NCBI GenBank assembly: GCA_963576475.1
Contig: OY754975.1
Span: 19,433,260-19,497,259, forward strand
Origin: Molanna angustata
Taxonomy: Eukaryota; Arthropoda; Insecta; Trichoptera; Molannidae
DNA: 64,000 nt
Direction of reading: 5' to 3'
The translations under genes and the position numbers were made by a program. The notes beneath the pieces were generated by a model. The model did not search any database. It saw only the letters and a list, made by a program, of their open reading frames with translations, and had not been told where the DNA came from. Positions within the stretch are counted from its first letter, which is position 1. Every line of letters starts with the position of its first letter. Below, in pieces: positions 20,037 through 30,692 of this stretch.

Positions 20037-21790
20037 AAACGAGTGGGTTGTAGCTAACATTAATCTCTCCACACCATATTATATGTGTGGTACTATAGTA
20101 GTTGTTCATTTTTCTTCATAAAAGGTTGACAATCTCTAAAAGCATTTTTATGAAACAAATATAAGATTCCCAGAGGACAAAAGTTTTCACGAAACTCATA
20201 GTATGCACTTTCTATATTTATTTATTTATTTAGTTGCTTCTCGGGCAACAAAGAGGTACTATATCAAATATTAATTTAACACGCACCCAATAACAAGTTG
20301 CCACATTCTGGAGACTTACGATATTAATCGTCTCACAGATCCAGACTGAAAACACAATTAAAAACTGTGTCTCCACCGGGAATCGAACCCGGGACCTTTG
20401 GATCAGCAGTCAGATACCCAACCAACTGAGCCACGAAGATATGATATGAGACGATATAAGACGATATGATACCTGTTGAGAAAATTTAAATAAAATTGCA
20501 TTACTAGCAAGATGACCATGTATGAGACAGTGTGTCAACATGGTCATCTCGCTAGTGTGACAGTGTGTTCCTTGAGGAAGATAGTTGTGGAGAGTAAAAA
20601 ATACACTTGTCTTTAGAGACACATACAATATCAATATGAAGTTAATCACTCAATTTTATAGAATAAACCGTCTTTTAATTTCCGGCGATCAAAATATCGT
20701 CACCCAAAACTGTACAAAATAATAATATGATAAATTTTCAGACTGAAATAAAAAATTGGATTTCTTCAAAAAAAATAACCTTAGCCAAACTACGATATAC
20801 AACAAATACAGTTTATACATAAAATAATGAAATAGCGAATATATTTTTTTATCTATTGAATAAAAATGTATTTTTCGGAGAAATTTGTCCGGCGACATAT
20901 CTCATTTTGATACCGCGGCATACACATTAATGTGCGGAAGTCAGCTTTACGATAGCGCTTAACTCACGCAATAACTTCTCCTCGCTTTTCCAACTTAGCG
21001 CCTTTTCTTTGACCACTCAACCTCAACCTGAGCCCAAACAGTAATATCCTACCTCCGCCAATATAATGTATTACCACATTACCTATTTCTTGCATCGGAT
21101 GTTCTTTCAGTTTGTTAACTATTATTTCAACTACATATATGTTATTTTTTGTTTTACCCGTAAATTTTCTTCGCTGCTTGGCAGGTTTTACTGAAAGAGA
21201 GATGAGGATAATGTGTACTTGTACAATTGTTTTATAACTCCTCACTAACCCAAGTGGATATAGTGGGGAGTTATGATTTAGTAATTTTTAAGGGTATTTT
21301 TTTATTGCAGATTATTAACTAGCATCATGCTGAGATTGTATTCTGAAAGTTTCATCACATTATATCTGTGTGTATGTGCTGTGGGCTATGTACGGCGTGT
21401 TTATTTTACTTTATCGATTATAAAGTACTCATTCGATTCTTTTCAAATTTTGCAATTATGTATATCTAATACTCACTTAGACCCCACTAGATTTTGAAGG
21501 ATATCTGAATAGTGCTTCTCAATTTTTTTTTTACTGTCAAATATTTCAAAGTGACCCCAAGCTAATTTACAATTTGAATTTTTTTATTTTCAAATTGGTA
21601 AAAAGGCACATCACTTTCATAAAATGGCATTGAAGAGTTATCAAGTTTTCATAATAAAATATTAAAAAAAAAATAATTTAACAAAATCATTTCATGAAAA
21701 TGCTGAATATTTTCCATACAAAATTTGAATACTTTATAGAAAGTCTTGTTAGTGAGGAGTTTAGGGTTGGCCACAACCCACTCGTTTTTT
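20037..21790. mobile_element. Family S non-autonomous element, copy 1
   Basis: The outer ends are inverted: aaaacgagtgggttgt at 20037 and acaacccactcgtttt at 21773-21788. An inner inverted pair (actcctcactaac near 21240 and gttagtgaggagt near 21749) bounds the part that is homologous to 50165-51557. No transposase is present; the 93-codon minus-strand frame at 20964-21245 has no recognised domain. A family A SINE (20215-20440) is nested in the left part. The full length rests on the outer ends only. Confidence 0.5.
20215..20440 (-). mobile_element. tRNA-derived SINE, family A
   Basis: Reverse-oriented copy with the complete body and head: B box (complement of GGTTCGATTCCC) at about 20375-20390 and A-box side at about 20420-20440; TTTA-rich tail at 20215-20232. 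Confidence 0.88.
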
Positions 21791-22439
21791 TAATGTGAAC
21801 AATTGAAATGGCCAGAAATATTGATCATTATTATTGCAGGTATACATTATTTTGTTGATATAAAAAAATAAGTACACAAATTAATATGCAGGGGTGAACA
21901 GTGGCGGGTTTGTTGCATAATGGCGATTCCTTCCAATCAACCATATTCATTTTGATAATTATTATAACAGGGAATGATGTACCTAAAGGTGGAGAGTTGA
22001 ATGTTTAATAGTAAATCCTACTACTTGACAAGTGCGTGCTGGACTCTTGGGTGCAGGACACTTGGGTGCGAGTCCACTTGGTCCACAATTAAAAAAAAAC
22101 TGATAAATGGCGCTATAATATATAATGCAACTCGCCCACGCGAGTCATAATAATGACAACATAAAACCTATGTTATGCAACAAAACAATTGAAAAATAAT
22201 ATTATAGGTATATTTGAACTGAAAAAGCATACATTAATTTTAATTTTTAAAATTTACTTTAAACAGTATCCTTTAACCAGTGGCGAATGGTCGATTGTGT
22301 TTTTGATCATTTTTGGCAGTGCAATTTTTTCCTGAATATGAATAAATGAATAATAATAATAACGGTATGAAAGTCACTATATTTGTTTTCAAATTATATA
22401 TTAATTCAAAATAAAAACCACGCCCAAATATTACAATAG
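21791..22439. other. Unrecognised, with a short cttgggtgc-type repeat
   Basis: At 22025-22085 'cttgggtgc' units recur (ctcttgggtgcaggac, acttgggtgcgagtcc), related to the minisatellite at 23560-23760. Nothing else recognised. Confidence 0.4.
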
Positions 22440-22870
22440 ATTATTTTTTAACAGATTTTTAATTATCTCAATAGAGAGGAAGTTGGAATATTTATTGTAG
22501 GAGAACCGGGAAATCAAGGCACCTACAGGGCTTACGACCTGTCATCGGCTGGTTTACGTGATCACTTTATGCGCTTGCGCAACGTTCACCAATTATGCCT
22601 TTTTAATGAGATCCCTATCAATTAAATTTTGAAAGTTCTATATATTGTAATACTGAAATTCTTTTCGCTTGAAAATAAGGAATTTTTACTACAGCCATCT
22701 ATGGGTGAAATTATGAACAACAATCTTATTATTTTTTATTTATTTTGTTGTAACGCCATCTACTGAGAGAATTGGTTTTTTTGTAAATAATGAAAGCTAC
22801 AATTCTTATATCTGAGGTGACAATGCATTTTTTGCATAGAAGTCACCCCTGAATTGCGCCAGACTTATAA
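22440..22870 (+). repeat. Foldback repeat family G
   Basis: Starts at about 'ttaacagatttttaattatc', continues through 'aaatcaaggcacctacaggg', 'ggctggtttacgtgatcac' and later 'gccatctatgggtg', and is shared in the same order with 41704-42000. Non-coding. In the insertion at 50384-50674 the first 110 bp occur as two inverted arms. Confidence 0.7.
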
Positions 22871-22914
22871 GGTCATTTTTTGTCTTATTTACCTACTTGT
22901 ACCAATGTGTAAGT

Positions 22915-22970
22915 AATCGAATATTTTTATTATTGCATATGCGCATATGCAATAATAAAAATATTCGATT
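22915..22970. repeat. Perfect 56 bp palindrome
   Basis: Two 28 bp arms, exact reverse complements, meet without spacer at 22942/22943 around catatgcgcatatg. One arm alone recurs at 50383-50410, at the start of the family G insertion. Exact symmetry suggests a recent fold-back event or two joined element ends. Confidence 0.85.
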
Positions 22971-23559
22971 AATCAAAGTAAACTGTTTTCTGTTTTTGTA
23001 TTAATACTATAGTATATATTAATATACAAGAAAAACCAGGCACAATAAGAAAAAGGATGTTTCCAATATTTTAAACATGCTCGCATTTTTCTACAGATTT
23101 AACATTAAAGAATACTTACATAATAATATTTCACAAAGGAGTCAAAATAAATTTAGTCTTTGAAAAACCAGACCTTTCTTTGAAGCAACGTTGAGTCTAT
23201 GCGCATATCGGGAATTATTTCTTTTTACCTAAATAAAATTCATTTTCTTTGAAAGCATTTTTTAAATTACATAAAAGTATGGCGGAAAATTACAGTCTTT
23301 TTGTAATGCGATATGCTTGGTACATTATTGTCTAAGTATCTACCTATATGTAAAATGACACTTGTAGGTTTTAACATAAATATGTAGGTAGGTACATGTG
23401 GGTGTCTGTATGTTTCAACAAGTGTCGTGTCTATGAAGGAAAATGGTAACGTCAAACGGTTACAAAGGCTGAATTGAAGTAAAATAATAATAGGAGTAGT
23501 TTGATTTTATAAAATACATACATACCATTACGACATATCCCACAATATGGGGCGGAAAG
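22971..23559. other. Nothing recognised
   Basis: AT-rich DNA without recognised features. Confidence 0.4.
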
Positions 23560-23760
23560 GGACACTTGGCTGCGACCCACTTGGGAGCGGGCGACATGGG
23601 TTCGTGCCACTTGGGTGCGGGCCAGTGGGTGCGGGACAGATGGGTGTGGGACATTTGGGTGAGAATCCACTTGGGTGCGAATCCACTTGGCTGCGGATAC
23701 TTTGATATATACGACTTATCCACTTCGTCGTGACGTACACTTGGGTGCGATCTCACTTGA
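23560..23760. repeat. Irregular minisatellite (cacttgggtgcg)
   Basis: About ten copies of a 12-18 bp unit around 'cacttgggtgcg' with variable linkers. The overlapping minus-strand frame (23460-23951) merely translates the repeat and the adjacent MITE and is not called. Confidence 0.7.
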
Positions 23761-23770
23761 TCGCGACTTA

Positions 23771-23938
23771 GTGCCTTTTCACACGTCCCGGTAAAGGCCG
23801 GGCCGGCGCCGGGTAGGCGCCGAGTAACTGGCAGCGAAGTGTATGGGCACGTATGGTAGCTTTCACACGCACCGGCATGCATGCCCATACAATTACCCGG
23901 CGCCGGTCCGGCCTTCACCGGGACGTGTGAAAAGGCAC
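23771..23938. mobile_element. GC-rich MITE with TTA duplication
   Basis: 168 bp element with about 45 bp terminal inverted repeats starting GTGCCTTTTCACACGTCCCG and flanked by TTA on both sides (23768-23770 and 23939-23941). TWA duplications are characteristic of PIF/Harbinger, so it is inferred to be a MITE of that group. No coding capacity. Confidence 0.75.
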
Positions 23939-24109
23939 TTATTCTATTCAAACATAGTGTTTCGTACTGATTTTTGAAATGCTTTTTATGTTAAAGAATA
24001 AATAAATAAAATAAATGTATGTATATAGTTGATATTCAAGTATTTACATTCACAGACAATTCAAATGAAATGAGATTTGAAAGTAAAAAAAATCTCATTA
24101 CAATTATAC

Positions 24110-24945
24110 CTATAATATTGTTTTTTTTTAAGAATTAATATGTATTGTCATTAATTGTTTTTTTGTTTTATTTTTTTGCTTTATTACTTGATATATTCTT
24201 ACTAACTTCTATATAAATCATTGTTTTGTTTTATTTTTTTGATATATACTTGCTAACTTCTATATAAATCATTAATTCGTTTTATTTTTTTTTGCTTTAT
24301 TGCTTGACATATTATTCTTGCTAACTTCTATATAAATCATTGTTTTCTTTAATTATATATTTTTTTCTTTATTGTTTGATATATTCTTACTAACTTCTAT
24401 ATAAATCTTTGTGTTGTTTTGCTTGATTGTTTGATATATTCTTACTAACTTCTATATAAATCTTTGTGTTGTTTTGCTTGATTGCTTGATATATTCTTAC
24501 TAACTTCTATATAAATCTTTGTGTTGTTTTGCTTGATTGTTTGATATATTCTTACTAACTTCTATATAAATCTTTGTGTTGTTTTGCTTGATTGTTTGAT
24601 ATATTCTTACTAACTTCTATATAAATCTTTGTGCTGTTTTGCTTGATTGTTTGATATATTCTTACTAACTTCTATATAAATCTTTGTGTTGTTTTGCTTG
24701 ATTGTTTGATATATTCTTACTAACTTCTATATAAATCTTTGTGTTGTTTTGCTTGATTGTTTGATATATTCTTACTAACTTCTATATAAATCTTTGTGTT
24801 GTTTTGCTTGATTGTTTGATATATTCTTACTAACTTCTATATAAATCTTTGTGTTGTTTTGCTTGATTGTTTGATATATTCTTACTAACTTCTATATAAA
24901 TCTTTGTGTTGTTTTGCTTGATTGTTTGATGTACTATTCTTGTTT
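24110..24945. repeat. Minisatellite with 55 bp unit
   Basis: From about 24410 to 24930 nine to ten nearly identical 55 bp units (ttactaacttctatataaat within each) follow each other. On the left (24130-24400) and at the right end the units are diverged in length and sequence. The centre is homogeneous, the edges are degenerate. Confidence 0.85.
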
Positions 24946-24959
24946 ACCTATATACAAAT

Positions 24960-25152
24960 CATGTTATATAGAATGTATACTGTCACAAAACTGAATGAAA
25001 TACGAAAATATTGTATAAATATGTATATTAATGTGATTGTGAAATATTCCACCTCGGTACAGGCTAAGCCTAGTGAGGTGGATATATATAATATGTAAAA
25101 AATGATTTTGTAAATTATAATAAATAAATAAATAAAATAAAATAAATAAATT
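24960..25152 (+). mobile_element. LINE 3' tail
   Basis: Contains 'ggtacaggctaagcctagtg' (25056-25075), the family signature also found at 47.0, 53.4 and 18.5 kb, and ends in AATAAA repeats (25122-25150). No coding part. Confidence 0.55.
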
Positions 25153-25196
25153 TAAATTGGAGATAGCATTTTTGCTCAACTTTCATACTAATAATG

Positions 25197-25398
25197 AAAT
25201 GTAGAATACATAACATAAAGATGTAGAATTTCGAGATGAAATAAATAAATTATGTCTTTGTAACAAATACATATAAATTCTCTTACATTCCAAATAAAGC
25301 ATAAATACTTTGTTATAGATGAACGAAATTGGTCGTGGCAGGATTCGAACTTGTGACCCTGGATTACAGCGCGCAAACCGCTCTGCCACCACCCATCT
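25197..25398 (-). mobile_element. tRNA-derived SINE, family B
   Basis: The head (25398 to about 25335, minus strand) has a tRNA-like A box (GGTGGCAGAGCGG) and B box (AGTTCGAATCC) and runs into the family tail 'atttcgttcatct'. The same head and junction occur at 41470-41640, 47196-47372 and 57425-57867. Confidence 0.85.
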
Positions 25399-25639
25399 AA
25401 AAAAACATAATTATACCAATATTTTAGGTAAGAATAGGTAAATAGATTGGGTTTGTATATAGTTATTATTCCGAAGCGCTTGAGAGAGTTGCATTATTTA
25501 TTGTGTTGTAGCGCCATCTATCAGTTTTTGAATGGAATAAGTCGCGATCAAGTGGGCTCGCAACCAAGTGTCTTAGAGAGAATATGAGGTAACCAGGGAC
25601 AGTTGGGTTCATTCAAATTTCCTTATAAAAGAAATCACG

Positions 25640-26210
25640 ACACATTTATTTTTATTTATTTTTTTAATTAATACAAACAACATTAGATAGTTTAATTACA
25701 TCTTCTTCCTGGCCTCTTCCCAACTTATCGTTGATGAAGACTGTTGGGGTCAGCTCTCCTAGTCCTCAAGCTGTGCACTCTTCGGTTCTGGGCCGCCTCC
25801 AATGTCAATTCTTGTTTCATAAATTGTGAACTCCTTTGCGCCATCCATGTATTTTTTGGTCTTCCCCTATTTGTTGATCGGGGGATGTCTAGGGCCATAG
25901 CCTGGTTCACAATGTGATCCTCGGGTCTTCTTAATATGTGACCATACCATCTCAATTGTCTTTCTTCTAATTTGTTGTTAATGCCTGTCACTCCTAAGCT
26001 TCCGCGAATGTATGAACTTCTTATTTTGTCTTTTAGAGACAACCCCGCTGACCATCTTAGCATATGCATCTCGGTGGTTTTCATTTGCCTATGGAAGGTG
26101 TTGTACATCGTCCAACATTCGGAGCCATACAGAAGCGCAAGTCTGACAATTGTCTGATATATTTTTCCTTTTAGTTTAACTGGCATTTTTTGGGTCACAC
26201 AAAACTCCTG
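25640..26210 (-). pseudogene. RTE-like LINE ORF2 C-terminal fragment
   Basis: A 157-codon minus-strand frame (26198-25725) reads KLKGKIYQTIVRLALLYGSE, CWTM, EMHMLRW, SYIRGSLGV, LRWYGHILRRPEDH and GRPKNTW. This is the well-known segment C-terminal to the reverse-transcriptase domain of RTE-like LINEs. The catalytic YxDD motif and the endonuclease are missing, so this is a 5'-truncated dead copy. Its apparent ATG is inside the original protein. The short 3' end on the minus strand contains GAAGAAGATG, in line with the GAA-rich tails of related fragments. It differs in sequence from the fragments at 6.3 and 38.1 kb, so several subfamilies are present. Confidence 0.82.
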
Positions 26211-26264
26211 TCATAGCCCTATTTTTTATATAGATAGTTCGATTACATGAATTAATAAAATATA

Positions 26265-27090
26265 ATAATAATAAAAAACTTTTATTGACAACGTGGCGGA
26301 CTTATTACCCGCAGGCAATCTCTACCAGTCAACCACCATGGTAAATACAGTCAGTTACAGGAATAAAAGAATACAAATAGAAAAATAGAAAAAAAATCAT
26401 AAATTAAAAATACAAAATAAATATAAAAAACAAAAAAAAAATGTATAAATAAGAACAAAAATAAGAATAAAAAAAATACATCAGATAGATTCATTCATTC
26501 ATTCATTCATTCGTCCTTTTCCTCATGACTGAGGATAGCGGCTGTAGTCTGTCGCCACACGTATGGCCCCCCTCCATGCCAATCTGTTTTGGGAACAATC
26601 AGATAGATACACCATGTTTATTGGATGGAGGATAGGAGAGGAGAAAGGAAGAAGGATAAAGGGAAAAAGACGTGAATTTGTGTTTATGTGGAGTGAAAGT
26701 GTGACTGCAGACGCTTTTTGAATGCTATCAAATTAGTGGCATCTCTGATACTCTCCGGCTGCTGGATAGATTCCACATCCGAGCTGCATGTACTGTAAAC
26801 AAGTATAAGTAGAGGTGTGGTGTATTGGTATTGTATGTAAGTGTGCTATTATATATGTTGGGACCGTAAGTTAAGGCCATGTGAGGATAAGTGGGCGAAT
26901 ATCTAAATCTAATGTCAATGCATGCATGTATCCCTGCATAACAGTATCGTCTCACCCAGAAATGCAGCATTCAGAATGGATATTGAACCTCATTGCTGAA
27001 CTGAAATAGATGTTATTGTTGCCTGTTCTATTTTCGATTACCTGGTTCTTACGGGACACTCCAAAACGATGAAAAAGAGTGGGAAGTACT
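26265..27090 (-). pseudogene. LINE C-terminal remnant and 3' UTR, with nested insertion
   Basis: The minus strand reads ESIRDATNLIAFKKRLQSHF near 26690-26750, followed by a 3' UTR ending with the complement of 'ccagtcaaccaccatgg' (26324-26340) and an ATT repeat. This is the same LINE family as 720-1340. The ORF part upstream is broken by stops and frameshifts. A separate retroposon (26491-26597) with an 11 bp target duplication is inserted in the UTR. Confidence 0.65.
26491..26597 (-). mobile_element. 107 bp retroposed fragment with GAAT tail
   Basis: On the minus strand the insert ends in GAATGAAT repeats. It is flanked by exact 11 bp duplications ATCAGATAGAT (26480-26490 and 26598-26608). 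The duplication and the simple-repeat tail indicate target-primed reverse transcription of a LINE or SINE end; the source family is not recognised. Confidence 0.7.
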
Positions 27091-27127
27091 ATTCTATACC
27101 GGTGCCTCACACCGGTTTTATCCAACT

Positions 27128-27353
27128 TATTTACTTTATATATTACTTTTCGGGCAACTAACAGCTACTATGTCAAATAAAAATTTTACACGCACCCAAT
27201 ATCAAGTTGCCACATTCTTGAGACTAACGATATTAATGGTCTCACAGATCCAGAATGAAAACACAATTGAAAAATGTGTCTCCACCGGAAATCGAACCCG
27301 GGATCTTTGGATTAGCAGTCAGATACCGAACCAACAGAGCCACGAAGGCCGAC
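27128..27353 (-). mobile_element. tRNA-derived SINE, family A
   Basis: Full-length reverse copy; head near 27353 (complement of the A box) and B box near 27288-27302, body as in other copies, somewhat diverged. Confidence 0.87.
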
Positions 27354-27728
27354 TTGTTTAATATTAAGTCAAATTGTTTGATTTTCAGTCATGTGACGGA
27401 AATACATTTGAATTTAACAACCGAAAGCAAATAACAAGTTTTTTTTTATTTATTTATTGTTAATACAAAGACATTTTACACATTTAGGTTAAGTAAGTAA
27501 CGCCCCACTAGGCAAAACCTGTTCTGGGGCTGTTACTTTTACAAATAAGGTATACAAATTATTTACATATAGAGGATACAAAATATATAAGGTGCACAAA
27601 TGTTACATTCAAGTTATAAGAAAATGATTACAAAAGAGTAAGAAGTAAAGTTTTAGATTAAATAAAAGAAATGATTAAGAAGATTAAGAAGAAAGGAAAT
27701 ATATGAATAAAAGTGAATAAGTCAGATG

Positions 27729-30692
27729 TTAAGGATGGACAACCTCCTCAGCATAGAGCCTGCCTGAAGAAATCAGCCATTTTTTTATATGAATTTTAAA
27801 GGAATTGTGATGTGGTGTTTTCTTTATGTCATTGTCTAGTTTATTAAATATACGTGGAGCAATAAAATTAAACTGTCTTTGTCCAAATGAGGTCTTCATA
27901 ATTGGTACAGTATAGTTAATGTTATTTGCATGTCTAGTGGTTCGTGTTTGTTGGGATCTGTTGTGTAAGGTTATGTTTTTATGGAAATTTACAAGTGCAG
28001 CTTTGAGGTACAGCTGTCTCGGGTCAAGTACGTCAAACATTCTGAACAAATCATCTGAAGGAAATGATCTCGCTCTTTTGTTTATAATACGCAGTAAACA
28101 TTTTTGTGCCTTTTTAAGCGGATCCATGATTGATTTAACGCATCCTCCCCATCCTACAATTCCATATGATAAAACTGATTGTGTGAGGGAATAATACACA
28201 GTTTTCATAGTTGATCTGTCCAAAATATTTCGAAGGGTCTTATAAAGGTGGCCCAACTTTCTTATCCTATTAGAAAGATCATGAATATGGTCTCGCCAGC
28301 AGAGTTTATTATCTATTATAACTCCCAGGTACTTTATAGTGTTCGTTTTTGTAAGACATGTGCAATTACACAGATCCGCTGAGTGACAGCTATGAATTCG
28401 AAGTTTAAGTTCTGGATTTGTTTTGGGTTGACCAGCCTCCGTGGGACTAAAAGTTAAGAACTTAGTTTTGGAAACATTCAAGGAAAGTAAGTTATGATCA
28501 AGCCATTTTTTAACAGTTCTTATGCCGACTTCGGCTAGCTTAAAAGTATTCTGCCATGTTTTAGTCTTGAACAGTAGTACAGTATCATCTGCAAAAGCTA
28601 TAACTTGGCCCTCCAATGGCAAGTTACACATTTCATTCACGTAAAGGAGAAATAATATAGGCCCAAGAACACTTCCTTGAGGAACCCCATAGGTAATAGA
28701 TTTCGGTGTACTTTTGAAACCCTCAAGCGAGACCACCTGTGATCTTTCAGAAAGGTAACTTTTAAACCAATCATGGGTCACGCCTACAAAGCCAACACGC
28801 GACAATTTATCGAGTAATCTATTGTGTGAAACAGTATCAAATGCCTTAGCAAGATCAAGAAACACAGCAAGGCACTTGAATCCATTATCAGTATTGTTGG
28901 TAACATAATCAGTTACTGCCAATATGGCGTCACTTGTATTCATATTCTCTCTGAAGCCGTATTGATTTTTAGACAAGATATTATGTTTTATTAAAAAATC
29001 AATTAATCTCTGCTTCACAATTCTTTCGAATATTTTGGAAAAGATCGTAAGGAGCGAGATAGGTCGATAGTTAGATATATCAAGTTTATCGCCTTTTTTA
29101 AAGATGGGTTTAATGATTGCACATTTTAACGCATTTGGGAAAATACCTTGAGTAAAGCTGTGGTTAATTATATGCATTAGTGGGGAGGCAATTAAATATT
29201 TAGAAGATTTTATTATGTCTGTACTAATCTCATCAATACCAACAGATGATTTGTTACATAGCCCGTTAATATTTTTAATTAATTCATCTTTGCTAGTTGG
29301 AGTCAGATATAAGTTAGGTCCGGAAAGGGCAGTAGAATGTTGATCCTCTACATTACTGTCATTATCATTTGAATTTATTTGGGAGGCCAACCTTGACCCA
29401 ACACCAACAAAGTAATCATTAATTACATCAACGACTTTTTGAGGTTCTTTTTGCAAACTGATAATGGAATCATTAGTTTTGAGTTCCTCAATGGTGTTTA
29501 GAGATAATTGAGTATTTGTAGCCTCTCTAATAAGATTCCACGTTTTTTTAAAGTCTGATTTGTTTTCGTTTATTTTTTGTTTGTAGTATCTTTCTTTCGT
29601 GGATTTGATTAACTTGTTGCATAGATTCCTATATTTCAAGTAATTTTGATATTGAATAGGGCTGTTCGAGTTTTTACTAGCTTTATGCATTCGGTCTCTT
29701 CTATGTATGCAAAGGAGGAGGCCGTTTGTAATCCATGGTTTAATCTTTTTATATTTATGTGAACATTTGTTAATAATAGTTTCTGAACTATTATTAATAT
29801 GTTCTGTGAAAATAGCTAGAAAAGCTTGAAATTTTAAATTTGTGTCTGAGTTGCTATAAACAGAAAGCCAATTTTCTGATTTAAGGGAATTTTCAAGTGA
29901 GTCATAGTCAGTTTTTCTTGTTGTGAGGCTTTTCTTTTTGTACAAATACTTTTCACCGTCTGTCAGTTTGAGGAATAAGGTGTAGTGATCCGTGGCAGTG
30001 TTCTGGTATATGATGGGGTTGCAAGATTTATTAGACCTGCACATAATATGGTCAATACAGCTTTTTGACGTGAGAGTTACACGAGTAGGGCTATTGATTA
30101 GTGACTTAAGTCCATGGGAAGTCAGTAAGTCTAGGTAATCGTCTGCTTGGTTATGTTTGTTGTTATTCAGGATATTTATGTTCAGATCTCCAGTCAGAAT
30201 TAAGTTTTGTTCATTACGATACAACGAAAGTATTCTATCAAGAGAATTCAAGAAAATTGTCAAATTTTGTATTGATGGTGATCTATATATTCCTATTACT
30301 CTTATATTATTTTTAAGGCAAACGGTGATACAATTAGCTCCAGGCAATTCTATTTCATTAGTATTAAATGGAATGTCGTTTTTAATATACATTACTACAC
30401 CATCATTTTGCATTTTGTTGATTTTAGTGTGTATCGGGACATAACCCGAAAGACTTTTGGTCAAAGAAATGTCATTAAGTCGACACTCAGTTAGTACAAT
30501 TAAGTCAAAATTAACTTTTATGTCATCTAGAATCAGCAGGAGTTCATCAAAATTTTTGTTAATACTTCGTATGTTCAGAGTCAACATCTTAAGAGCAGAT
30601 TTACCAGAAAGTTCATTATGACATAATTTTATGTCTGAGGTTTCTACCTCATTTGAGTGAAGAAAGTTATTTAACATTTCTTTGTCGAACAT
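27729..30692 (-). CDS. LINE ORF2: endonuclease and reverse transcriptase
   Basis: 987 residues. The protein nicks target DNA and reverse-transcribes the LINE RNA at the nick. Residues 35-240 form an apurinic-type endonuclease with N40 (TLNIRS), E69 (TEC), the YRSP segment at 136-139, GDLNIN at 168-173, D214 in CIDHI and H236 in TDH. The reverse transcriptase spans about 500-800, with NYRPISLL at 541-548, the first catalytic Asp in FLDLAKAFD (611-619), YGVPQGSVLGP at 668-678 and FADD at 700-703. The C-terminal region (about 800-987) is the conserved tail also seen in truncated copies. Length is normal for the group, there is no internal stop, and all catalytic residues seen are present. The start at 30692 lies directly before the endonuclease, 620 bp behind ORF1, so reinitiation would be needed from a bicistronic RNA. 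A truncated relative lies at 17705. Confidence 0.93.
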   Translation of the reverse strand: MFDKEMLNNFLHSNEVETSDIKLCHNELSGKSALKMLTLNIRSINKNFDELLLILDDIKVNFDLIVLTECRLNDISLTKSLSGYVPIHTKINKMQNDGVVMYIKNDIPFNTNEIELPGANCITVCLKNNIRVIGIYRSPSIQNLTIFLNSLDRILSLYRNEQNLILTGDLNINILNNNKHNQADDYLDLLTSHGLKSLINSPTRVTLTSKSCIDHIMCRSNKSCNPIIYQNTATDHYTLFLKLTDGEKYLYKKKSLTTRKTDYDSLENSLKSENWLSVYSNSDTNLKFQAFLAIFTEHINNSSETIINKCSHKYKKIKPWITNGLLLCIHRRDRMHKASKNSNSPIQYQNYLKYRNLCNKLIKSTKERYYKQKINENKSDFKKTWNLIREATNTQLSLNTIEELKTNDSIISLQKEPQKVVDVINDYFVGVGSRLASQINSNDNDSNVEDQHSTALSGPNLYLTPTSKDELIKNINGLCNKSSVGIDEISTDIIKSSKYLIASPLMHIINHSFTQGIFPNALKCAIIKPIFKKGDKLDISNYRPISLLTIFSKIFERIVKQRLIDFLIKHNILSKNQYGFRENMNTSDAILAVTDYVTNNTDNGFKCLAVFLDLAKAFDTVSHNRLLDKLSRVGFVGVTHDWFKSYLSERSQVVSLEGFKSTPKSITYGVPQGSVLGPILFLLYVNEMCNLPLEGQVIAFADDTVLLFKTKTWQNTFKLAEVGIRTVKKWLDHNLLSLNVSKTKFLTFSPTEAGQPKTNPELKLRIHSCHSADLCNCTCLTKTNTIKYLGVIIDNKLCWRDHIHDLSNRIRKLGHLYKTLRNILDRSTMKTVYYSLTQSVLSYGIVGWGGCVKSIMDPLKKAQKCLLRIINKRARSFPSDDLFRMFDVLDPRQLYLKAALVNFHKNITLHNRSQQTRTTRHANNINYTVPIMKTSFGQRQFNFIAPRIFNKLDNDIKKTPHHNSFKIHIKKWLISSGRLYAEEVVHP

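Noticed and set aside
20964..21245. 93-codon minus-strand frame as a gene (Lys/Arg-rich end)
   Set aside because: No recognisable domain, no start context or splice evidence, and it lies inside a non-autonomous repeat.
23460..23951. 163-codon minus-strand frame
   Set aside because: It translates a minisatellite and the MITE terminal repeats; residue pattern is repetitive and without domain.
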